Shown here: one piece after another, positions 55,437 to 64,000 of the stretch | How positions within the stretch are numbered: the first letter of the stretch is position 1 | How the letters are laid out: every line of letters begins with the position of its first letter | NCBI RefSeq assembly: GCF_008831285.2 | Contig: NC_045145.1 | Location: 5,704,802 to 5,768,801 of the forward strand | Length of the DNA stretch: 64,000 bases | Direction of reading: 5' to 3' | From: Nymphaea colorata | Lineage: Eukaryota > Streptophyta > Magnoliopsida > Nymphaeales > Nymphaeaceae | Notes under the pieces: model-generated | Databases searched by the model: none | What the model was told of the DNA's origin: nothing | What the model saw: only the letters and a program-made list of their open reading frames with translations | Program-made: the position numbers and the translations under genes

Positions 55437-57104
55437 TTGAAAAGTCTCATCCGCAATTCCCCGATCAAAACCTTTGCGGAGTTGATTGAACAAGCAAACT
55501 CGATACAAGAAGGAATTGAGGAAGGAGATTTTGATAGAATTATTGCTCCTAAGTACAAAGAAGATGAAAAGAAAGGAGGAAGGACACAGTTGCCCGCACA
55601 CTTCATAGCCAATGCTGGCATTAGAAAGGACCATGGCAATAACTACAAGCATGACAAGGAAGTCAGTTTCAAGAAGAACACGCAGTTTCTCAAAGGCGAC
55701 AATGAAAGGAAAAACAAACACCCAGGTTGGAGCTACGACCGAAAATTCACTCCTCTAAGCCAGTCTCGGGAGAAGATCCTGGAATACCTTCTCGCCAAAG
55801 GAACTATCGTCTTGCCAAAAGTATCAGAGCCTCCGAAAATGATGGGAGGAAATAAAGAAAAACTGTGCAAGTTTCATCGTACTCCTGGTCATGACACTGA
55901 GGATTGTATTGTCCTCAAAAATATTATTCAAGACTTCATCAACAAAGATCTCAAGATTTGTGATGATAGCACCCCTGAGATACTAAGGAATCCATTCCCT
56001 GACCACGGAAAGGCGGCAGAGACCATGATCACTACATGCACTCCACTTCCATACCATCCACAAGAGTACATTCGACCTTATATTGGAAGCAATTCACACA
56101 AAGTCATGGTGGTAGACCAAGGTAAGGAACCTCTACATTTCATTGCTATGATGAATGGCAGGATAGAAAGTTTGCCCAAGAAACTTCTCATGTTTCCGAA
56201 GACTTTTATCTTACAAGGCGACAAATCATCAAATGACTCCTCAGATGAAGATCCATGCTATTTGGACGTTCTCCCCTTGGAAGAGCGTATGGATGAGGGA
56301 GATTCGGTTCAAGCTTTTAAAAATCAGTCAATTACCTTCTCAGAAAAAGGCCTCTCAAAATGGGGATATTTCCATGAAGATGCACTTTACATCATTGTTC
56401 GGGTCAATGGGATGACGGTGCCACATGTTTTGATTGATGGAGGAAGTGGTCTGAATATTTGTCCTGATCTCACAGCTAAAACATTGGGGTTTCGTGAAGA
56501 CAAATATCGCTCAAATGATATCAAGATCTATGGATATGATGGCCGAAGCATAAACAGCAAAGGTACTCTCGATATGAACGTGACCTTCAAAAATACTAGC
56601 CATCACATTGTGTTCCACGTGGTAGATGTGCCACCATCATAAAACTTACTTTTAGGACGACCCTGAGTCCACCAAATACGATGAGTCCCATCCACTCTTC
56701 ATAAATGCCTAATGGAATTTTGGTACATCAGTCATCACTATACGTGCTGAGGATGCAACTGAAAGGCTGGTGCAACCAATACTCCCTAGGCCAATTGATC
56801 TGGTGGATGTACCGAGCATAAGAACAACAAAGGACAGACCTTTGGAAGAATGGATACAGAACATGGAGATAGGGGAACCATCCAGGAATGCTTATACTAT
56901 TTCAAACAATCGTGCAAGTTACTGAGAACACCCATTGTATGTTCATTTCATGAAAAACCCTAAGGGTTTTCAATTGCTTCTGAAAAGCGGCTACCGTCCA
57001 TTCACTGGCCTCAGAAACAATGAAGATGACATCTTGCAGCCGATTGGCATCCCTTTTCAGATGAACACGAGAGGACTGAGATATCATGAAGGAATTTGAA
57101 GATC
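55437..57104 (+). pseudogene. Tat/Ogre-like gag C-terminus and protease
   Basis: The open frame 55437-56642 begins with gag (SLIRNSPIKTFAELIEQA), carries a zinc-knuckle-like CKFHRTPGHDTEDC near 55865-55907, and has the aspartic protease motif VLIDGGSGLNIC (about 56428-56463; D-G-G-S in place of the common D-T/S-G-A). It stops at 56642, where Tyr is expected before NLLLGRP, then a second stop (TGA) replaces the Trp of GRPW. Open sequence to about 57100 (PLEEWIQNMEIG..) is the linker towards RT. The protease cuts the polyprotein. Confidence 0.85.
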
Positions 57105-57292
57105 TTGGGGGCTAATAGTATTCACTTTTATTTCAAATCCTCCCATGAATTTTGTAATTTTTAAACATCTTTTTGTCTGGTCTCATGAAGGGACCCATTC
57201 TATGAACTAAGAACTATTTTTATATGCAATGCAAGTAATCCTTTGTTATCAATTTTAATTTCGTCCAACTCTTTCATTTATCCTTTTTACAG
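57105..57292 (+). other. Possible intron between protease and RT
   Basis: The coding direction is interrupted by about 190 bp of AT-rich, stop-filled DNA ending in a good 3' splice site, CATTTATCCTTTTTACAG (57275-57292), directly before the RT frame. Ogre elements are known for an intron between protease and RT. The 5' splice site is not certain; no strong GTAAGT-type donor is seen near 57100. Confidence 0.45.
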
Positions 57293-57293
57293 G

Positions 57294-58860
57294 ATGTCAG
57301 AACTCAATATGTCTCAGTTTATTCTTTTTCCACGGAAGTTTTCCCAGAAAGCATTTATCGAACAAGTAGTCGGTGAAAGGGATTCTATGACAATACCCGA
57401 GTCAGAATTACCAGAATTCACTCAGATTCAAAAACAAGAACATCCCTCATCCTTGGTTAATGATCCAATTGAAGAAATTAATATTGGAACCAGTGAAGAT
57501 CCTAAAATTCTTCAAATTGGCACCAGTTTGTCAGTGGATGAGAAAAAAAGATTGGTAGACTTTCTTATAAGTAACCAAGAAGCTTTTGCTTGGACTTATG
57601 AAGATATGCCAGGCTTAGACCCCCAGTTGGTCGAACATCGTTTGCCATTAAATCCTAACTGCAAGCCGATTAAACAAAAATTGCGTAAGCTTGACCTTCG
57701 ACTAGAAGGCCCTGTAAAAGAAGGACCAGAGGACTTGCTAAAGGCAAAATTCATTCGTGCCATTGATTACCCCGAATGGTTGGCGAACATCGTGGTGGTC
57801 CCTAAGAAAAATGGTAAAGTCAGGTTGTGCATTGACTTTCGAGACTTGAACAAAGCCACATCAAAGGATGATTATCCTCTTCCAAACATTGATCTGTTGG
57901 TAGACAGTACTGCGGGCCATGCAATGTTTTCTTTCATGGATGGATATTCGGTATATAATCAGATCAAATTAGCAGTCAAAGATCAACCTAAGACCGCTTT
58001 TACTACACCCTGGGGCACTTTTTGTTACACGGTAATGCCATTTGGGTTGAAGAATGCTAGAGCAACCTATCAAAGAGCCATGGCCGCCATCTTCCATGAT
58101 TAGATGCATAAAATCATGGATGCATATATCGATGACATATTGATCAAATCCAAGACAAGAGAAGATCACATTGAAACTCTTGCCCAAGTATTCGAGAGGC
58201 TTTTACAGTACAAGCTTCGCCTGAATCCTCAAAAATGTGTGTTTGGGGTTGAGTCAGGCAAACTGTTGGGTTTTCATGATCAGTAAGAAGGGAATTGAAA
58301 TGGATCTTACTAAAGCTAAGGCAATAATCGATATGACACCACCTACCAATATCAGGGAGTTGCGAAGCTTGCAAGGACGAATCCAATCCATTAGACGATT
58401 CATTTCCAATCTGGCCATGAGATGCGAGCCATTCAACCAGCTGCTGAGGAAATGTGTCAAGTTTGAATGGGGTTTTGAATGCCAACAGTCATTTGAAAGG
58501 ATCAAGAAATACCTTCTAAATCCACCAATTCTAAAACCACCAACGTTGGGTAGACCATTGCTGCTTTACATCACAGTGAATGAGTCAGCATGTGGCGGCT
58601 TTTTGGCACAATACGAGGAAGGAAGTCGCATCGAACATGCAATCTATTATATTAGCAAGACTTTTGTTCAGTACGAAAAGAAGTACTCTCCAATAGAGAA
58701 AACTTGTCTGGCATTGGTTTGGATGTGTCAGAAGTTGAGACATTATTTATTAGCTTGTGAGGTTAAGATACTCTCCAAACTAAATCCTCTCAAGTACATC
58801 TGGAACAACCATTCCTTAATGGGCGTATCGCCAAATGGCAAGTTCTGTTGATGCAATTTG
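57294..58860 (+). pseudogene. Tat/Ogre-like reverse transcriptase and RNase H
   Basis: From MSELNMSQF (57294) the frame carries RT motifs in order: AFAWTYEDMPGLDPQLVEH, VVVPKKNGKVRLCIDFRDLN, DGYSVYNQIKLA, TPWGTFCYTVMPFGLKNA, then a TAG at 58101, then YIDDILIKSK (catalytic YIDD, usual YVDD). A one-base break at about 58265 separates LLGF from MISKKGIEMD. RNase H follows: LLLYITVNESACGGFLAQ and KKYSPIEKTCLALVWMCQKL. RT makes the cDNA; RNase H removes the RNA strand. Domain order and sequence are Ty3/gypsy. Confidence 0.93.
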
Positions 58861-59395
58861 ATCTTGAATATGTGTCTCAAAAGTCAATCAAAGGACAAGC
58901 AATTGTGGATCAGTTAGCAGACTTCCCTCAGTACGCAGAAATCAGAACAAATGATGAGTTTCAGATAACATGTACTAAGATTGGAAACGGTTCCGACATG
59001 GAAGATGTATTTTGATGGGTCCAGAAATGTGATGGGAGCAGGCATAGGCATCTTACTCATCACTCCAGAAAGCGAAATGATCCCGTACTCTTTGAAACTT
59101 GATTTTCCATGTACCCATAACATGGCTGAATATGAAGCCCTCATACAAGGACTTCGTTCTTTATTGAGTTTTCAAGTGAAAAGAGTGCATGCCTTCGGCG
59201 ACTCTCAGCTTATTATAAACCAAGTGAATGGAAATGGAAGTCAAAGATGAAAAGTTGGTGTCATATCAAGAAATTGCTACCTCCTTAATCTGTCAATTCG
59301 AAGAAGTACAATTGGCTCACGTAAATAGAAAAGGTAACCCTATTGCGGATGGCCTCGCGAGCTTAGGATCGACCATCACTTTTCAACCAATGAAG
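58861..59395 (+). pseudogene. Second (archaeal-type) RNase H of the Tat lineage
   Basis: After the linker KGQAIVDQLADFP comes a second RNase H: WKMYFDGSRNVMGAGIGI (first Asp), HNMAEYEALIQGL (Glu), FGDSQLIINQVNG (Asp), then a frame change near 59235 and NRKGNPIADGLASLGS (last Asp). All catalytic acids appear kept. An extra RNase H between the gypsy RNase H and integrase is diagnostic of the Tat lineage, which includes Ogre. Confidence 0.88.
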
Positions 59396-60700
59396 CAATC
59401 CATTCTTTTGAGATCGGAGATTAGAACACCCTGCTTTGAAACGATGGCGCATGTTCATCATATCCAAGGGGGAATACGCCTTGGTACCATGACATCAAAA
59501 GGTACATTGAAAGCGGAGAATTCCGCTGAAATGCTTAAAAATGAACAAAAAGCAATACAACGTATGTCTGCGAGGTACTTTATCCTAGCAGGGGTATTAT
59601 ACAGACGTGGATTTAGCACTGAATACTCTCGGTGCCTTGACGAAGATGAGGCAAAGGAAGTAATCGAAGAATCACATCGAAGAGATTGTGGAGGCCATGT
59701 TGGTTACCAAACCCTCACCAAACAAATAATTCGAGCAGGGTATTATTGGCCTACCATGCAAAAAGATTGTCACAATTTGTCAAAAGATGCAAAGAATGCC
59801 AACTGCATGCTCCAGTGATTCATGCCCAGCCTCTCACTTGCATTCTGTGACATCTCCTTGGCCATTTTCAATGTGGGCCTTTGACGTAGTCGGACCGATA
59901 TCCCCTGCAGCTTCTAACGGCCATAAGTATTTTCTTGCTGCAACGGATTATTTTACCAAGTGGGTAGAAGTCGTCACACTCAGAACATGGAAGGACGTCA
60001 TGTAGTGTCCTTCATTCACAAAAATCTTCTTTGCAGATTTGGAGTCCCTCATGATATAGTATCAACACACTCATTTCAAGAATGAAAAGATGAGGCAATT
60101 GTGCAGCAAGTACCACATCACGCCATTTTTCAGCTCCTTATTATCCCCAAGGCAATGGACAAGCAGAGGCTACAACAAGATCCTGATCCGCATCTTGGAA
60201 CGGACAGTAGAAACTGGAAGAGTTGGCATGAAAGATGCACAACGCTCTATGGGCATTATACACCACTATGGAACTCCTCAAATGCCACTCCAGCAGAGCT
60301 AGTCTATGGAACAGAAGTGGTTCTACCATTACATGTGTTGAAACCTGCTTTGAAGTTCGCTTCTCTCATAGAGCTCCCTCTGACTCAATATCAGCAGAAA
60401 AGGCTAATGCAGCTCGATTTGCTAAATGAAAAGAGGCTAAAGTGGCTGAACATGCTGAAGCTTATCGCCAAAGGTAGCCAGACAATTTGCCAAGTCAGTT
60501 ATCGAGAGACAGTTCAAAGTGAATGATTCGGTCTAACGATCTGCAGTGTATGAGAGGGCGACACGAGGCAAGTGGGCACCAAATTGGGGAAGACCCATAT
60601 GTCATTAAGGAAGCTTTGCCCCACAATTCATACCGACTAATTGATGCTGATGGGGTACTTGCCGATCTCTGTTAATGCCTTCACCTCAAGAAATTTTATG
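59396..60700 (+). pseudogene. Tat/Ogre-like integrase, catalytic Asp lost
   Basis: Zinc-binding part: HRRDCGGHVGYQTL then GYYWPTMQKDC and NANC (HHCC) in 59540-59818. Core: WAFDVVGP (first Asp) and AATDYFTKWVE, then a stop at 60003. At GVPHDIVSTHSF (about 60040-60080) the family has S-D-N-G; here Thr replaces the second catalytic Asp. The rest is broken: KNEKMRQLCSKYHIT, HERCTTLYGHYT, PAELVYGTEVVLP, and the C-terminal NSYRLIDADG. The copy cannot integrate by itself, unless these changes are sequence errors. Confidence 0.88.
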
Positions 60701-60829
60701 TCTAGTTCTCTTGTATTCATTTTCCAATCAATGTCAAACATTTGTGTTTCCACATCGATATTCAATCTTGATTCTTCCCAGTCGTAAAACATGACAATTA
60801 CACTGGGCATTTTTTTTTATTATATCGCT
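60701..60829 (+). other. Start of the 3' untranslated region
   Basis: AT-rich DNA between the end of integrase and the tandem repeats; nothing else is seen. Confidence 0.5.
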
Positions 60830-61115
60830 CAGGGCTTGAGAGCAACCCGTGCAGGTAAAGGGTTAAACCTGCAATATGATGGGCAAGGGGTTAAACCTGC
60901 AATGCTAGCAAAGCAACCCATGCAGGCAAAGGTTAAACTGTGCTACAAGCCAAAGCAACCACACGCAGTTAAAGTTAACTTGTGATGCAAGTCAAGGCAA
61001 CCCATTCAGGGGGTTAAACCTGATTTGAAATTCGGCAAACCCATGCGGTAAGGGGTTAAACCTGCAATTTAAGCTCAAACAACCCATTCAGGTAAGGGGT
61101 AAAGCCTGAAACATC
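60830..61115 (+). repeat. 3' UTR tandem repeat, unit about 45-55 bp
   Basis: About six units built from AAGCAACCCATGCAGG, TAAGGGGTTAAACCTG and CAATATGA-type words. Tat/Ogre elements often have hypervariable tandem repeats between integrase and the 3' LTR, and these can seed satellites. Confidence 0.85.
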
Positions 61116-61135
61116 TCTATGAAAATGTCTTGTTT

Positions 61136-61235
61136 NNNNNNNNNNNNNNNNNNNNNNNNNNNNNNNNNNNNNNNNNNNNNNNNNNNNNNNNNNNNNNNNN
61201 NNNNNNNNNNNNNNNNNNNNNNNNNNNNNNNNNNN
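61136..61235. other. Assembly gap (100 N)
   Basis: Exactly 100 N, the conventional filler for a gap of unknown size. The 3' LTR of the element on the left and the 5' part of the copy on the right are missing here. Confidence 0.99.
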
Positions 61236-62180
61236 ATTCTATGAAATGGAGACAAGAATGAACAATCTTGAGCTTAGGGGGAGGGAAGCGTTCATATTCA
61301 TTGTAGGACTACTACCTTGGCATTGAAGGGACGAATACGTCAAAGGCTTGCCCAGAGAATTCATCAGATATGATAGAACCACTTGCCCACACGTTCATCT
61401 TTCAACCTTTTTCAATGATTGCTACAAAATTCGGACAAATAACAGAACTTTGTTCCGATATTTTTCAAGAAGTCTTGAAGGCATTGCCGCACAATGGTAC
61501 AAAGAAAATGTCAATCCAATCGAGCTGAAGGAGTTTGACAAGTTGATTAACATGTTTGTTGAAAGATTTGAACAAATACTCCCATGGCTCAACCCTCAGT
61601 AACCATTTGCAGTATTCATCAGAAATAGGAAGAAAAGGCTCGAGAATTCATCCAAAAATAGAGAATTCAATGCAATAAGATGAATGAGCCCATTTCTGAG
61701 ACACAAGCCTTGTCACTCATCAGAAAAAATCTTGCCCAACCCCTTGAAAAGTCTCATCCGCAATTCCCCGATCAAAACCTTTGCGGAGTTGATTGAACAA
61801 GCAAACTCGATACAAGAAGGAATTGAGGAAGGAGATTTTGATAGAATTATTGCTCCTAAGTACAAAGAAGATGAAAAGAAAGGAGGAAGGACACAGTTGC
61901 CCGCACACTTCATAGCCAATGCTGGCATTAGAAAGGACCATGGCAATAACTACAAGCATGACAAGGAAGTCAGTTTCAAGAAGAACACGCAGTTTCTCAA
62001 AGGCGACAATGAAAGGAAAAACAAACACCCAGGTTGGAGCTACGACCGAAAATTCACTCCTCTAAGCCAGTCTCGGGAGAAGATCCTGGAATACCTTCTC
62101 GCCAAAGGAACTATCGTCTTGCCAAAAGTATCAGAGCCTCCGAAAATGATGGGAGGAAATAAAGAAAAACTGTGCAAGTT
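61236..62180 (+). pseudogene. Second copy of the Tat/Ogre-like gag
   Basis: It starts in the middle of gag (equivalent of 54931) directly after the gap and follows copy 1 at an offset of 6304-6305 bases. The same TAG stops are present. Differences are mostly one-base length changes in short runs: GGGGGAGGG for GGGGGAAGGG, an extra A in CAGAAAAAATC, an extra C in AACCCCTTG. The last two open the frame across a break seen in copy 1 (frame 61684-62292). Confidence 0.9.
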
Positions 62181-63408
62181 TCATCGTACTCCTGGTCATG
62201 ACACTGAGATTGTATTGTCCTCAAAAATATTATTCAAGACTTCATCAACAAAGATCTCAAGATTTGTGATGATAGCACCCCTGAGATACTAAGGAATCCA
62301 TTCCCTGACCACGGAAAGGCGGCAGAGACCATGATCACTACATGCACTCCACTTCCATACCATCCACAAGAGTACATTCGACCTTATATTGGAAGCAATT
62401 CACACAAAGTCATGGTGGTAGACCAAGGTAAGGAACCTCTACATTTCATTGCTATGATGAATGGCAGGATAGAAAGTTTGCCCAAGAACTTCTCATGTTT
62501 CCGAAGACTTTTATCTTACAAGGCGACAAATCATCAAATGACTCCTCAGATGAAGATCCATGCTATTTGGACGTTCTCCCCTTGGAAGAGCGTATGGATG
62601 AGGGAGATTCGGTTCAAGCTTTTAAAAATCAGTCAATTACCTTCTCAGAAAAAGGCCTCTCAAAATGGGGATATTTCCATGAAGATGCACTTTACATCAT
62701 TGTTCGGGTCAATGGGATGACGGTGCCACATGTTTGATTGATGGAGGAAGTGGTCTGAATATTTGTCCTGATCTCACAGCTAAAACATTGGGGTTTCGTG
62801 AAGACAAATATCGCTCAAATGATATCAAGATCTATGGATATGATGGCCGAAGCATAAACAGCAAAGGTACTCTCGATATGAACGTGACCTTCAAAAATAC
62901 TAGCCATCACATTGTGTTCCACGTGGTAGATGTGCCACCATCATAAAACTTACTTTTAGGACGACCCTGAGTCCACCAAATACGATGAGTCCCATCCACT
63001 CTTCATAAATGCCTAATGGAATTTTGGTACATCAGTCATCACTATACGTGCTGAGGATGCAACTGAAAGGCTGGTGCAACCAATACTCCCTAGGCCAATT
63101 GATCTGGTGGATGTACCGAGCATAAGAACAACAAAGGACAGACCTTTGGAAGAATGGATACAGAACATGGAGATAGGGGAACCATCCAGGAATGCTTATA
63201 CTATTTCAAACAATCGTGCAAGTTACTGAGAACACCCATTGTATGTTCATTTCATGAAAAACCCTAAGGGTTTTCAATTGCTTCTGAAAAGCGGCTACCG
63301 TCCATTCACTGGCCTCAGAAACAATGAAGATGACATCTTGCAGCCGATTGGCATCCCTTTTCAGATGAACACGAGAGGACTGAGATATCATGAAGGAATT
63401 TGAAGATC
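62181..63408 (+). pseudogene. Second copy of gag C-terminus and protease
   Basis: Equivalent to 55877-57104. GAGATTG instead of GAGGATTG breaks the zinc-knuckle frame after HDTE, and one T fewer in CATGTTTGATTG breaks the protease frame just before the DGGSG motif. Copy 1 is open at both places. The shared stop after VDVPPS is at the same position. Confidence 0.9.
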
Positions 63409-63596
63409 TTGGGGGCTAATAGTATTCACTTTTATTTCAAATCCTCCCATGAATTTTGTAATTTTTAAACATCTTTTTGTCTGGTCTCATGAAGGGACCC
63501 ATTCTATGAACTAAGAACTATTTTTATATGCAATGCAAGTAATCCTTTGTTATCAATTTTAATTTCGTCCAACTCTTTCATTTATCCTTTTTACAG
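63409..63596 (+). other. Second copy of the possible protease-RT intron
   Basis: Same AT-rich segment and same 3' splice-like TTTTTACAG as at 57105-57292, with no visible difference at the acceptor. Confidence 0.45.
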
Positions 63597-63597
63597 G

Positions 63598-64000
63598 ATG
63601 TCAGAACTCAATATGTCTCAGTTTATTCTTTTTCCACGGAAGTTTTCCCAGAAAGCATTTATCGAACAAGTAGTCGGTGAAAGGGATTCTATGACAATAC
63701 CCGAGTCAGAATTACCAGAATTCACTCAGATTCAAAAACAAGAACATCCCTCATCCTTGGTTAATGATCCAATTGAAGAAATTAATATTGGAACCAGTGA
63801 AGATCCTAAAATTCTTCAAATTGGCACCAGTTTGTCAGTGGATGAGAAAAAAAGATTGGTAGACTTTCTTATAAGTAACCAAGAAGCTTTTGCTTGGACT
63901 TATGAAGATATGCCAGGCTTAGACCCCCAGTTGGTCGAACATCGTTTGCCATTAAATCCTAACTGCAAGCCGATTAAACAAAAATTGCGTAAGCTTGACC
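63598..64000 (+). pseudogene. Second copy of RT, N-terminal part, cut by window end
   Basis: Begins MSELNMSQF like copy 1 and is open to the window edge, ending at KLRKLDL. The catalytic motifs would lie beyond the window. Confidence 0.9.

Noticed and set aside
1-64000. CRISPR arrays, bacterial operons, rRNA or tRNA genes
   Set aside because: None found; the sequence is plant nuclear DNA and direct repeats here are microsatellites, element arrays or LTRs.

Overview
This window is repeat-rich nuclear DNA of a flowering plant. The evidence is nested LTR retrotransposons of plant lineages (Ty1/copia with an initiator-tRNA-Met primer site; Ty3/gypsy of the Tat/Ogre type with a second RNase H), many hAT-type elements with 8-bp target-site duplications (TSDs), long dinucleotide tracts, and spliced fragments of plant genes. 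A run of exactly 100 N marks a scaffold gap. I cannot name the species. No complete host gene is visible.

Layout. 0-8 kb: a cluster of hAT-type elements (40-788, 3017-4522 with a nested GC-rich element at 4196-4469, 6592-7486) and a 630-bp polypyrimidine tract. 8.1-10.6 kb: the first four exons of an alpha-SNAP gene on the minus strand; the remaining exons are not visible. 11-13.3 kb: unassigned, probably old transposon DNA. 13.3-25.5 kb: two long direct repeats (LTR-like) around about 6 kb of non-coding, internally repetitive DNA. The left repeat is split by a 2.8-kb insert, and that insert is itself hit by a 559-bp hAT-type element carrying a fragment of a phenylalanine ammonia-lyase (PAL) gene. 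26.7-27.7 kb: another GC-rich hAT-type element. 28.17-34.68 kb: a complete but decayed Ty1/copia element (minus strand) with both LTRs and a TSD. 34.87-39.94 kb: a 5-kb hAT-type element carrying two spliced exons of an unidentified gene. 40.0-40.5 kb: a small TIR element. 40.5-49 kb: AT-rich DNA without recognisable genes. 49-52 kb: several tandem arrays. 52.96-61.1 kb: a decayed Tat/Ogre-like element in the order plant-mobile-domain ORF1, gag, protease, possible intron, reverse transcriptase, RNase H, second RNase H, integrase, 3' tandem repeats. 61.14-61.24 kb: gap. 61.24-64 kb: a near-identical second copy of the gag-to-RT part, which may be an assembly duplication.

How the parts relate. 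The coding content is almost all transposon. The main biological themes are repeated capture or carriage of host gene pieces by hAT-type elements (PAL; two exons at 35.6-36.8 kb; an exon-like piece at 7.07-7.25 kb), layered insertions that can be ordered in time, and a Tat/Ogre-like element with an upstream plant-mobile-domain ORF. Frame breaks that differ between the two copies of the Tat element are mostly homopolymer-length changes, so some of its apparent decay may be sequencing error. Stops shared by both copies are more likely real.
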